In this document: one piece after another, positions 6,666 to 15,252 of the stretch | Layout: each line of letters starts with the position of its first letter | Numbering within the stretch: the first letter of the stretch is position 1 | Assembly (NCBI GenBank): GCA_937937585.1 | Contig: CALDCB010000004.1 | Span: 1 to 64,000 of the forward strand | DNA from: an uncultured Coriobacteriaceae bacterium | GTDB lineage: Bacteria; Actinomycetota; Coriobacteriia; Coriobacteriales; Eggerthellaceae | Length of the DNA stretch: 64,000 nt | Direction: 5' to 3' | Notes under the pieces: generated by a model | What the model was told of the DNA's origin: nothing | What the model saw: only the letters and a program-made list of their open reading frames with translations | Databases searched by the model: none | Translations under genes and position numbers: made by a program

Positions 6666-9380
6666 TTAGTCCTGAAGCGCAGCCTGAGCAGCAGCAAGAC
6701 GAGCAACCGGCACGCGGTAGGGCGAGCAGGACACGTAATCCAAACCGATCTTGTTGAAGGTATGGATGGAGTCGGGATCGCCACCGTGCTCGCCGCAAAC
6801 ACCGACGGTAAGGTCGGGGTTGCCCTGACGACCAAGGTTGAAGCCCATGTCGACGAGCTTGGCAACACCGGGGTCGATGGTTGCGAACGGGTTGTACGGA
6901 AGCAGCTTCTCTTCCAGGTACTGCGGGATGAACTCGCCCTCGACGTCGTCACGGCTGAAGCCGAACGTGGTCTGGGTAAGGTCGTTGGTGCCGAAGCTGA
7001 AGAAGTCAGCCTGGGTGGCGATCTCGTCAGCGGTGACGGCAGCACGCGGAAGCTCGATCATGGTACCGATCTCAAGCTCGAGCTCGACGCCCTCAGCCTC
7101 GGCAACCTCGGCGATGACGCCCTCGGCGACCTCGCGAAGCTTAGCAAGCTCCTTAACAGTGCTGACCAGCGGGATCATGATCTCGGGCTTCGGATCGAGG
7201 CCTTCTTTCTTGAGCTTGGCAGCTGCGGTTGCGATTGCACGAACCTGCAGAACCGGGAGGATCGGGTAAACGATGCCAAGACGGCAGCCGCGCAGACCGA
7301 GCATCGGGTTTGCCTCGACGAACGAGTCGATCTTAGCGAGAAGAGCGCGCTTCTCAGCAAGCTCGGCAGCGGGAGCGCCAGCAGCCTCGGCCTTGGCGAT
7401 TTCCACCTCGAGGGCACGGGGGCTCTCAAGGAACTCATGCAGAGGCGGATCGAGAAGGCGAACGATGACGGGCAGGCCGTCCATTGCCTTGAACATGCCG
7501 TAGAAGTCGCCGGTCTGAGCCTCGTAGAGCTGGTCGGCAGCCTTCTGGCGGATTTCCTCGTCCTCGTTCAGGATGAAGGTCTGGATGATCTGTTTACGAT
7601 CGCCCAGGAACATATGCTCGGTACGGCACAGGCCGATGCCCTCGGCGCCGAAATCGCGCGAAAGCTGAGCGTCATCGGGGTTGTCGGCGTTAGCGCGAAC
7701 ACCGAGCTTGCGGAACTCGTCCGCCCACTCGAGGATGGTGTCAAGGTCGCCGGTAAGCTCGGGCATAACCAGGTCGACAGCGCCGTAAACGACGATGCCG
7801 GTGGTGCCGTCGATGGAAATGACGTCGCCCTCGTGGAGCACGACGTCGGTGCCGGAAACAACGACTTCCTTCTTCTCGGCGTCGATCTTCAGAGCCTCAA
7901 CGCCGCAGACGCACGGTGCGCCCATGCCTCGTGCGATAACGGCAGCATGGGAAGTCTTGCCGCCATGAGAGGTGAGGATGCCCTCAGCAGCGATCATGCC
8001 GGCCAGGTCGTCAGGAGTGGTCTCCCAACGAACGAGAACGGTGTGGCGACCTTCAGCGGCAGCCTGAACAGCGTCGGCAGCGGTGAAGACGACCTCACCC
8101 ACGGCAGCGCCCGGGCTTGCGTTCAGACCGCGAGCGAGCACGTCGTAGTCGGCGTTCTTATCGAACTGCGGATGGAGGAGCTGATCGAGCTGCGCAGGCT
8201 CGACGCGGCAGATTGCCTCTTCCTTGGTGATGAGGCCTTCCTTCTGCATGTCGATGGCAACCTTAAGAGCGGAAGCAGCGGTACGCTTGCCAACGCGGGT
8301 CTGGAGCATCCAGAGCTTACCCTGCTCGATGGTGAACTCGATGTCCATCATGTCGCGGAAGTGGTTCTCGAGGATGACGAACACCTCTTCGAGCTCGGCA
8401 CCGGCCTCCTGAAGGCCCTCGACATGCTTGAGCTCGGAAATGGGGCTGGTGTTGCGAATGCCTGCGACGACGTCCTCGCCCTGAGCGTTGACCAGGTAGT
8501 CACCGTAGAATTCCTTGGTGCCGTCAGCAGGGTTGCGGGTGAAGGCAACGCCCGTGGCAGACGTGTTGCCCTTGTTACCGAAGACCATGCACTGAACGTT
8601 GACGGCGGTGCCCATGTTGTCGTCGATCTTGTTCTTCTGACGGTAAAGAACGGCGCGGGGGTTGTCCCAGCTGCCAAAGACCGCCTCGATGGCGTACTTC
8701 AGCTGAACCATGGGGTCCTGCGGGAACTGAACCTTGCCGTCAACGACAAGAGCGGGGTTCTCGTCGGCGTTGACGTTCTCGCTGAAGATCTGCTTGAACT
8801 CACCAACGAGCTCTTCCAGATCCTCTGCGGAGAGGTCGGTGTCGGAAGCGACGCCGCGGGAAAGCTTCATGGAGTTGATGGCGTTCTCGAACATGTCGCC
8901 GTCAAGACCCATGACGACGTTGGAGAACATCTGGATGAAACGACGATACGAGTCCCAAGCGAAGCGGGGGTTCTCGGTCTGTTTGATGAGGCCGTTGATG
9001 GATGCATCGTTCAGACCCAGATTCAGGACGGTGTCCATCATGCCCGGCATGGACATGGGAGCACCGGAACGAACGGAAACCAACAGCGGATCCTCGGAGT
9101 CGCCGATCTTCTTGCCGATGCGCTGCTCGAGGTCCTCGCGGTACTCATGGATGGTTTCGAGAGCACCCTCGGGCCACACGTTGCCTGCGTTCGAGTACTC
9201 CATGCAGGTCTGGCACGTGATGGTGAATCCCGGAGGGACGGGCAAGCCGATGTTTGCCATCTCGGCGAGGTTGGCACCCTTGCCGCCCAACTGGGCCTTC
9301 ATATTGGTGTTGCCCTCGGTCACGTTGTTGCCCTGTGCGTCCTTGCCGAAGCGATAGACGCGTTTGACTGCTTCAGTCAC
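6666..9380 (-). CDS. ppdK: Pyruvate, phosphate dikinase
   Basis: PPDK, 904 residues, interconverts pyruvate + ATP + Pi and PEP + AMP + PPi; in anaerobes it can run in the glycolytic direction. Domains in order: an N-terminal ATP-grasp region beginning with KAQLGGKGANLAEM, a swivelling phosphohistidine domain with GGKTSHAAVIARGMG (Thr476-Ser477-His478), and a C-terminal PEP/pyruvate TIM barrel ending in the GVCGEHGGD active-site loop. A TTG seven codons upstream is possible, but the GTG at 9378-9380 has AAGGAG six bases ahead, so I start there. Thr476 beside the catalytic His is the residue that PPDK regulatory proteins phosphorylate; such a protein is encoded at 15.3-16.1 kb. Confidence 0.97.
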   Translation of the reverse strand: MTEAVKRVYRFGKDAQGNNVTEGNTNMKAQLGGKGANLAEMANIGLPVPPGFTITCQTCMEYSNAGNVWPEGALETIHEYREDLEQRIGKKIGDSEDPLLVSVRSGAPMSMPGMMDTVLNLGLNDASINGLIKQTENPRFAWDSYRRFIQMFSNVVMGLDGDMFENAINSMKLSRGVASDTDLSAEDLEELVGEFKQIFSENVNADENPALVVDGKVQFPQDPMVQLKYAIEAVFGSWDNPRAVLYRQKNKIDDNMGTAVNVQCMVFGNKGNTSATGVAFTRNPADGTKEFYGDYLVNAQGEDVVAGIRNTSPISELKHVEGLQEAGAELEEVFVILENHFRDMMDIEFTIEQGKLWMLQTRVGKRTAASALKVAIDMQKEGLITKEEAICRVEPAQLDQLLHPQFDKNADYDVLARGLNASPGAAVGEVVFTAADAVQAAAEGRHTVLVRWETTPDDLAGMIAAEGILTSHGGKTSHAAVIARGMGAPCVCGVEALKIDAEKKEVVVSGTDVVLHEGDVISIDGTTGIVVYGAVDLVMPELTGDLDTILEWADEFRKLGVRANADNPDDAQLSRDFGAEGIGLCRTEHMFLGDRKQIIQTFILNEDEEIRQKAADQLYEAQTGDFYGMFKAMDGLPVIVRLLDPPLHEFLESPRALEVEIAKAEAAGAPAAELAEKRALLAKIDSFVEANPMLGLRGCRLGIVYPILPVLQVRAIATAAAKLKKEGLDPKPEIMIPLVSTVKELAKLREVAEGVIAEVAEAEGVELELEIGTMIELPRAAVTADEIATQADFFSFGTNDLTQTTFGFSRDDVEGEFIPQYLEEKLLPYNPFATIDPGVAKLVDMGFNLGRQGNPDLTVGVCGEHGGDPDSIHTFNKIGLDYVSCSPYRVPVARLAAAQAALQD

Positions 9381-9413
9381 CTTGTTCTCCTTAGCGATCA
9401 AGTATCAGGTTGC

Positions 9414-9440
9414 AACCGCGCTATAGGCGCAAACGCGGTT
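9414..9440 (-). promoter_or_regulatory. Inverted repeat upstream of ppdK
   Basis: AACCGCG (9414-9420) and CGCGGTT (9434-9440) form a perfect 7-base inverted repeat 34 bases before the ppdK start. It could be a protein site or a leader hairpin. No clear -35/-10 pair was found around it. Confidence 0.3.
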
Positions 9441-9480
9441 AACACGAACACTTCCATATTACCGCAAATCGAACCACGGC

Positions 9481-11388
9481 TTAGCGCAAATCCTTCTGCG
9501 GACCCCCATTAGCACCGCCATCGCGCCCAGGATCGCCCCCAACGGCAGAAGCGCCGCCTTCAAGCGAGGCCGTGAACGACACCGCGGAGCCGCCCGAGTA
9601 CGAAGGAGAAGACGCGTAACCGTCGCTGTTGCCGTTCGCCACCGCGGCACCTACCACAATCAATCCCGAGTCGCCGTCGCCAATCGAAGGCGAGGAGACA
9701 ACGACGCAGTCGAAAGAACGAGCGGCCGTGAACGAGGCAACCGCATTGCCATTTGAATCAAGCAAGACGATCGAGGAACCCGCTTCGCCCTTGACATTTG
9801 CCATGGCGAATGCCTGCGTGCCCTCGGTGAACGAAGCCGCCATGCCCGAAGATCCGCACGCGATCACGGTGCCGCCGGAAATCGAAGCGGTCGTGCCGTA
9901 ATCAAACGAACCGTTTGCGCTGTCAGAAGGGCCGCTGACAAGCACCGTGCCACCCGCCACCTCAAGGCTCCCGTTGCTGTCGATGCCGTCACCCTGCGCG
10001 TCGACGACCAGGTAACCACCCGAAATCACGATGGCACAGCTGCTATCGGCATCCATACCGCCGACCTGCATATCGCCGCGTCCGCCACCGGGCTGGCCAC
10101 CCCCAGGCTGCTCACCGCCTTGAGCGCCAGCGGGCTCACCGTCGCGCTGTTCGTCACCTTGCGGTCGGTCGTCGCCCTGCGGTTCACTGCCCTGTAAGTC
10201 ACCAAGGTCAAACCCGTCGGAAACCCCATCGCTCTCGCTCGACGAAGCCGCGTTCAAACCGTCATCCGAAGAAACCACCCGAACCGTTCCGTCACTCAGG
10301 TAGATGGCCTGGCCTTCAAGCCCTTCGTACGATTCCGAAACAAGGAGGTCTCCCCCGTCGATTTGAAGAACCGAATCGGCATGAACACCGTCATCGCCCG
10401 ACGAAAGCGATAGATCGCCACCGATCACATGCACATCGCCGTTGCTATGAAGCGAATCGTCAGTCGAGACAACCGAGACGGATCCGCCTGCGACGCGAAG
10501 GATGTTCGTAGCCTTGATGCCCTTCCCCTGCGCCTCTATCTGCAGCGACCCGCCATCAACGGTGATGAAACCCTTAGATGCGTCCTCTTCATTCGTCGAC
10601 TTAACGCCGTCGCCGCCAGAGCTGATGCGAATCGATCCAGCTGCAATGCCCACCTTGTCGCGTCCAACTAACCCGCTATCAACCGCGCTCACATCGATAT
10701 CGCCGCCGGAAACCACCAGGTCGTCCTTGCTCTTAACGGCATTCAAGTAATTGCCCGAAACGCTCAGCGAGCCCGACCCTTGAATAGTGAGATCGCACTT
10801 CGAGAAGATTGCGGAGTCTGGTTCATCCTGGCCTTCCGCGAGTGTGTAAACCGCTGAGTCTTCAACCTGGTTAGAAGAAGAATCCGCCAACGTCAGGAAG
10901 CATTTGTCCGCCTGCTTCACATAGATCGCAGGGCCGTCAATACTCTGAATGGATGCGTTGGCAAGCACGATTTGCACCTTGGCGTCCTCGGGCGCCTCAA
11001 CGACAACCGACCCCGATAAATCACCCGACAGGACATAAACGCCCGCTTCCGAAATGGTCAGAACGCCATTCTGAATCGCCGCACCAGCGCCATCAATGGT
11101 TGCACTCGATCCCGAAAGTGCGACCTTCGTCGCAGAGCTCTCATCATACGAAGCGTCCAAATCGCGATTCGAATACGAGAAATCGTAAACAGTTTCGTCA
11201 AGAACGGGCACGCTGGAATCGGTCGCCCCGCCTTCAGATTCAGCCAGCGCCTCTTGACTGTCCGACCCTGCAGCCGCGGCTTCCAACGTACCCGTCGAAG
11301 AACAGCCGAACATTCCCGCGCAAAGCACACCAGTCAGCAAAACAGGGAGCACCCTGGCCGCCATCGGGCTCGTAGCTTTCCTCATCAC
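9481..11388 (-). CDS. Beta-helical carbohydrate-binding-domain lipoprotein (Cthe_2159-like)
   Basis: A 635-residue secreted protein. The signal peptide ends in a lipobox-like AGMFGC (Cys29; the -2 Phe is unusual), so it is probably a lipoprotein. The body resembles the Cthe_2159/DUF4353 carbohydrate-binding family: short repeats rich in Ser, Gly and Asp such as GGDLSLSSGDDGVHAD and SSDDGLNAAS, with regularly spaced acidic turns typical of a calcium-binding parallel beta-helix. Residues ~385-447 are a disordered Gly/Gln/Asp/Pro-rich insert. It overlaps the DUF4956 gene by four bases (ATGA), so it is the third gene of the VTC operon. Actual ligand (glycan, calcium or polyphosphate) is unknown. 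Confidence 0.8.
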   Translation of the reverse strand: MMRKATSPMAARVLPVLLTGVLCAGMFGCSSTGTLEAAAAGSDSQEALAESEGGATDSSVPVLDETVYDFSYSNRDLDASYDESSATKVALSGSSATIDGAGAAIQNGVLTISEAGVYVLSGDLSGSVVVEAPEDAKVQIVLANASIQSIDGPAIYVKQADKCFLTLADSSSNQVEDSAVYTLAEGQDEPDSAIFSKCDLTIQGSGSLSVSGNYLNAVKSKDDLVVSGGDIDVSAVDSGLVGRDKVGIAAGSIRISSGGDGVKSTNEEDASKGFITVDGGSLQIEAQGKGIKATNILRVAGGSVSVVSTDDSLHSNGDVHVIGGDLSLSSGDDGVHADSVLQIDGGDLLVSESYEGLEGQAIYLSDGTVRVVSSDDGLNAASSSESDGVSDGFDLGDLQGSEPQGDDRPQGDEQRDGEPAGAQGGEQPGGGQPGGGRGDMQVGGMDADSSCAIVISGGYLVVDAQGDGIDSNGSLEVAGGTVLVSGPSDSANGSFDYGTTASISGGTVIACGSSGMAASFTEGTQAFAMANVKGEAGSSIVLLDSNGNAVASFTAARSFDCVVVSSPSIGDGDSGLIVVGAAVANGNSDGYASSPSYSGGSAVSFTASLEGGASAVGGDPGRDGGANGGPQKDLR

Positions 11389-12086
11389 AGCATCTCCTTC
11401 CCCGCCGGTGCCATCGAGAGCGAGATCTTCAGATTCCCGTTCAAACAGCGCAGATCGTCTATCAGATCTTTCTGGGAAGCGCTTTCTCGAAGCACGATGC
11501 GGTAGCGCAACTGATAGAGGCTGCCCATATTGGTAGTCTCGATGTCCTCAAGCTTGAACGCGCCAGAATAGCGGCTCAGCACCTGATCGAACATCCCTTC
11601 GAACTGAAGATCCTCGGGCACGGTGATTTTCAGGAGCTTCGCCTGACCAGCTGCCTCGCCGAATCCCGAGGTAACATACACGAAATTTAGAATCGCAACG
11701 ACGACGGTCAGCAGCACTGCCAACCCCAGGTAACCCATTCCCGTTGCCAAACCGATGGCCATAGCAAGGAACACGCTTCCGATATCTTTGGCTGTGCCGG
11801 CGATCGAACGGAATCGAACGAGGTTGAACACGCCCATAACGGCAATGCCCGCGCCCAGGTTGCCATTCACCAGCAAAATGACCATCTGCACGATGACGGG
11901 CATGATGGCAAGCGTGACCACGAAGCCCTTCGAGTAGTCGTGCCGATACATGTACACGAAAGCGCAGGCCAAACCGCAAAGAATCGACGCGATGGTGCAC
12001 AGGGCGAACCCGCCTGCGGAAACAGCCGCAACCGACGATGTCGAAGCCGTCTGGTTCAACACCGATGAAAATAGAAGATCAAGCAC
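11385..12086 (-). CDS. DUF4956 membrane protein
   Basis: A 233-residue protein with about four membrane segments in its first 140 residues and a soluble C-terminal domain. It matches the DUF4956 family, which is commonly encoded beside VTC-type polyphosphate polymerases; its function is not established. The conserved VFNLVRFRS stretch lies between the second and third hydrophobic segments. The frame stays open upstream inside the VTC gene, but a GTG at 12084-12086 with AAGGGAGG just ahead is the likely start, overlapping the VTC stop by eight bases. I infer a membrane partner for the polymerase, by analogy with the membrane part of the yeast VTC complex. Confidence 0.8.
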   Translation of the reverse strand: MLDLLFSSVLNQTASTSSVAAVSAGGFALCTIASILCGLACAFVYMYRHDYSKGFVVTLAIMPVIVQMVILLVNGNLGAGIAVMGVFNLVRFRSIAGTAKDIGSVFLAMAIGLATGMGYLGLAVLLTVVVAILNFVYVTSGFGEAAGQAKLLKITVPEDLQFEGMFDQVLSRYSGAFKLEDIETTNMGSLYQLRYRIVLRESASQKDLIDDLRCLNGNLKISLSMAPAGKEML

Positions 12087-12894
12087 AATGCCTCCCTTGA
12101 GTCTTTGAAATGATGTCCGAATACGCGCTTCCGTACTTCGAGAACGAGGAAGGGTAAGCGCACGACTTCCCAAGGGCCTTCGCGAACCACATAGGAACCG
12201 ATCCCGGAGCTTTCACCTCCATCAGGAACTCGCCGCTTCCGGTAAGCGGCGTGAACCCCTCTCCCAGCACATACGGCTTGTTAGAGAAAAGATCGCGATA
12301 GCCGATTTGCTCGTCGAACGTCAAACGCAGGTCACCGCCGACAAACGGCTTCGAACGGTATGCCGTGCGCGTGCAGGTGATCAGCACAGATGGCTTAAAC
12401 CCGGGGTTTCGGGCGATAAGCGCGTCAATCTCGCGGGCGATTTGCAAATCGAGCGCCGTCGGCTCCGACACGATCCGCGCATGACGACCGATCGCGGCAT
12501 CACCGTCGCAAGGAGCAACGGGATACGCAGCCATCGCTTCCTCGTACGAACACGAGCCCGACAAATACGCCTGCGCGCCAAGACGGCTCATCCGAACGCG
12601 TCTTTTGTAAACAACCCCTTCGTACTTCTTCTTCAACTCGACGAAAACCTCTGACGCTTCGTCGAAATCGCCATAAGCCCGAACACGCAGCTTCTCTTTG
12701 TACAGCGGTTTCTCAAGCGAGCGCGCTATCATCGAGCGATCAGGCGTGTCGTAATACAGACTATCGATGCGACTGAGTCCGTACTGGTCGATCTCGACGT
12801 AAGGCGCGATGGCGACCGAAAGGTCCGCCATCTGAAAGGTATCAAGGCGGTATTTCTTCTCGATTCTTTTGAATGTCGCGATGGTCATGCTCAT
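12079..12894 (-). CDS. VTC-domain polyphosphate polymerase
   Basis: A 271-residue soluble VTC domain, the fold in which the yeast Vtc4 tunnel makes polyphosphate from ATP. The basic and acidic tunnel residues are all visible: EKKYRLD near the start, KEKLRVRAYG, FVELKKKYEGVVYKRRV, ITCTRTAYRS, RLTFDEQI and FLMEVKAPG. The catalytic set therefore looks intact. The ATG at 12892-12894 has GGAG five bases upstream and is chosen over an open stretch of 16 more codons. It heads an operon with the DUF4956 and beta-helix lipoprotein genes and diverges from a response regulator. The nucleotide substrate and product are inferred from the family. Confidence 0.85.
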   Translation of the reverse strand: MSMTIATFKRIEKKYRLDTFQMADLSVAIAPYVEIDQYGLSRIDSLYYDTPDRSMIARSLEKPLYKEKLRVRAYGDFDEASEVFVELKKKYEGVVYKRRVRMSRLGAQAYLSGSCSYEEAMAAYPVAPCDGDAAIGRHARIVSEPTALDLQIAREIDALIARNPGFKPSVLITCTRTAYRSKPFVGGDLRLTFDEQIGYRDLFSNKPYVLGEGFTPLTGSGEFLMEVKAPGSVPMWFAKALGKSCAYPSSFSKYGSAYSDIISKTQGRHCA

Positions 12895-12992
12895 GAGCAC
12901 TCCTCTCGTTGTGACGGGCAAGCGCACAAGGCGCCAGCCCAAAATCCGTTTTCGGAATGGAGTGCACTGTATTCAGGTCGCCTTAAAAACGA

Positions 12993-13027
12993 CTGAAAGG
13001 AAAACCGCAGTTTAAGCTGGCTTTCAG
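12993..13027. promoter_or_regulatory. Inverted repeat between VTC operon and two-component system
   Basis: CTGAAAG (12993-12999) and CTTTCAG (13021-13027) are perfect inverted repeats with centres 28 bases apart, inside the 180-base divergent promoter region and about 50 bases ahead of the response-regulator start. OmpR-type regulators usually bind direct repeats, so the operator reading is tentative. Confidence 0.35.
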
Positions 13028-13075
13028 GTTGCTCACTAAAATAAGATGGGAGATGCAACGCGAGAAAGACACAGC

Positions 13076-13756
13076 ATGCAAGTACTTATAGTTGAAGATG
13101 ACATTCGCCTTGCCCAGGCGCTTGGCCAGATCTTGGAAGAGAATCACTATCAGGTCGACCTCGTGCATGACGGCGATCAAGGGCTTGCCTACGCCGAATC
13201 GGGAAGCTACGACGTCATCATTTTGGACGTCATGCTTCCCCGTAAATCGGGTCTCGAGGTGGTGGCCGAGCTGCGACGCGCGGACGTGGCCACGCCTGTC
13301 CTTATGCTGACGGCGCGAACAACGGTTCAAGACAAGATCACCGGCCTTGATTCCGGGGCAGACGACTACATGACGAAGCCGTTCTCGCCTGCCGAACTCC
13401 TTGCTCATCTTCGCGCTCTCACGCGACGACAAGGTCAGGTGGTGTTCGAGAAAATCGACTTCGGCGATATCTCATTGAACTTGGAAAGCCACGACCTTAG
13501 TTGTGGATCAAAATCCATCAACCTTAGCTACAAGGAGTTCTCCATCGCGAATATCCTTATCTCCAGCAAAGGCCAGATCATCTCGAAGGACATGCTGATC
13601 TCGAAAGTTTGGGGCGTGGAGTCAAGCGCCGTCGACAACAACGTCGAGGCATACATCTCCTTCCTGCGCAAGAAGCTGAAGTTCCTTGGATCAAACACGC
13701 AAATCGAAACCGTGCGCAAGGTGGGATATCGACTGGAATCGTCAAGCAACGATTAA
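13076..13756 (+). CDS. OmpR/PhoB-family response regulator
   Basis: A 226-residue two-domain regulator. The receiver domain shows the acidic pair (VEDD), the phospho-acceptor Asp in VIILDVMLPRKSG (about residue 51), the Thr in LTARTT and the Lys in MTKPFSP. The C-terminal winged-helix domain carries LSYKEFSIANILISSKGQIISKDMLISKVWG and ends in VRKVGYRL. An in-frame ATG ten codons earlier (13046) is possible, but MQVLIVEDD is the usual start of the domain. The sensor kinase follows 36 bases downstream. The divergent VTC operon is its most obvious nearby target. Confidence 0.93.
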   Translation: MQVLIVEDDIRLAQALGQILEENHYQVDLVHDGDQGLAYAESGSYDVIILDVMLPRKSGLEVVAELRRADVATPVLMLTARTTVQDKITGLDSGADDYMTKPFSPAELLAHLRALTRRQGQVVFEKIDFGDISLNLESHDLSCGSKSINLSYKEFSIANILISSKGQIISKDMLISKVWGVESSAVDNNVEAYISFLRKKLKFLGSNTQIETVRKVGYRLESSSND

Positions 13757-13792
13757 TCCGCAACCAGCAAATAGCAAGTCAGGACGAAACGT

Positions 13793-15124
13793 ATGCTGAA
13801 GAAGCTTCGCATCAAGTTCATAGCGATCATCATGGTGATGGTCACCATCGTAGTCGTCGCCTCGTTCACCACCATCTGCCTGGTCGAACAGCAACGAGCG
13901 AACGCGAATCTCGATTCCGCCCTTGAAGAGACAATCAATCGCACCGCCGGATGGATAATCCAGACGCAAGAGAAAGACGCCGCGAAGACGCAAGTCGAAA
14001 TCGATGGCAGCCAATCCGACGGAACCGACACGGACCAAGACCAAAAACAGGGGCCGAGCGGTCCCCGCATTGGAGGCCCCAGCTCCAATGAAAAATACCC
14101 CATCGCTGTGTACGCTCTAGGCAAGAACAATAACCTTATTCCCATCGAGCACTCGATGACGGCGTCGATTTCCGACGATCTCATCGAACAGCTTTCCTCA
14201 AGGATCGCGTCTGCACCCGATGGATTCGGTAATGAAAACGAGAGCGGTCTTCATTACCTGAAGCGCGAAGTATCAGGCGTCACCTTGATCGCGTTCGCCG
14301 ATGCATCGAACATCGATGGGTGGAAATCACTCGTTCTTACCCTTGCACGTGTAGGCGGATTGACCGTCATCGTCTTCTTCCTGCTTAGCCTTGTTTTCTC
14401 TAAATGGGCGCTGAAGCCCGTGGAGGAAGCATGGGAAGCTCAAAAGCAATTCGTCACCGACGCGTCACACGAACTGAAAACCCCGCTTACCGTCATTCTT
14501 GCCAACGTCGCAATCCTTCGGGCGCACCCCGAGCGAACCATCGCCAGCGAAAGCAAGTGGCTGGAAAGCACGCAAAGCGAAGCCGAGCGCATGGAAGGGC
14601 TTGTCGGCGAAATGCTTACGTTAGCACAGGTGGAAGCGCGAGTAGACGCACCTTTCGAATCCGTTGACTTAAGCGATATGGTTGATGGCACAACCCTTCA
14701 ATTCGAATCCGTTGCATTCGAGCAAAACTTCAAACTGGAAAGCGACATCTGCGAGGGAATAACCGTTCAGGGCGACCCGGAAAGACTGCGCAAACTCGTC
14801 GATACGCTTATCGAGAACGCCAGCAAATACGTGAATGAAGGCGGCACCGTCTCGGTGACCTTGGCACGCGAGAACAAAAACGCAAGCCTGCGGGTAAGCA
14901 ATACCGGATCGTATATCCAGCCCGATGACCTGAAGCGCGTATTCGATCGCTTCTACCGCACCGACAAAGCGCGCACTGGCGACACGGGTGGCTTCGGCTT
15001 GGGGCTTGCCATCGCCCGCGAGATCGCACGAAGCCATAAAGGCGATATCGTCGCCGAAAGCTCAAAGGAGTCGGGAACGACGTTCGTTGCGACCATCCCC
15101 CTTGCGCAAAACAAAACGAAATAA
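13793..15124 (+). CDS. Membrane sensor histidine kinase
   Basis: A 443-residue kinase partnered with the preceding regulator. A first membrane helix spans about residues 8-30, then an extracytoplasmic sensor region of ~150 residues with an acidic/polar patch (residues ~72-95), then a second helix near 180-203. There is no obvious HAMP domain: the H-box QKQFVTDASHELKTPLTV with His226 follows within 20 residues. The N-box (LIENASKY), F-box (FDRFYR) and G-box (GGFGLGLAIA) of the ATPase domain are complete. The signal sensed is unknown; the sensor region matches nothing I recognise. Confidence 0.93.
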   Translation: MLKKLRIKFIAIIMVMVTIVVVASFTTICLVEQQRANANLDSALEETINRTAGWIIQTQEKDAAKTQVEIDGSQSDGTDTDQDQKQGPSGPRIGGPSSNEKYPIAVYALGKNNNLIPIEHSMTASISDDLIEQLSSRIASAPDGFGNENESGLHYLKREVSGVTLIAFADASNIDGWKSLVLTLARVGGLTVIVFFLLSLVFSKWALKPVEEAWEAQKQFVTDASHELKTPLTVILANVAILRAHPERTIASESKWLESTQSEAERMEGLVGEMLTLAQVEARVDAPFESVDLSDMVDGTTLQFESVAFEQNFKLESDICEGITVQGDPERLRKLVDTLIENASKYVNEGGTVSVTLARENKNASLRVSNTGSYIQPDDLKRVFDRFYRTDKARTGDTGGFGLGLAIAREIARSHKGDIVAESSKESGTTFVATIPLAQNKTK

Positions 15125-15200
15125 TCTCGCAACCAAGGAAGCACGCGTCAGTGATGCGGGCTTCCTTCAAGTCGGGAACAAAATGCCTGATCGACGAAAG

Positions 15201-15236
15201 CAAGCAGCCCTCGCATCTATGATGCAAGGGCTGCTT
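15201..15236. terminator. Hairpin between convergent sensor kinase and PPDK regulatory gene
   Basis: A long near-perfect stem (AAGCAGCCCT with AGGGCTGCTT, continued by GCATC / GATGC) between two convergent genes. It lacks a clean T-run in either direction, so it is called a terminator mainly on position and stem strength. Confidence 0.55.
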
Positions 15237-15252
15237 GACTGGTCTTTGCAAA

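Noticed and set aside
6762..9512. A 916-codon open frame on the plus strand opposite ppdK
   Set aside because: It mirrors the codon pattern of PPDK, shows no family motif, and PPDK itself is certain.
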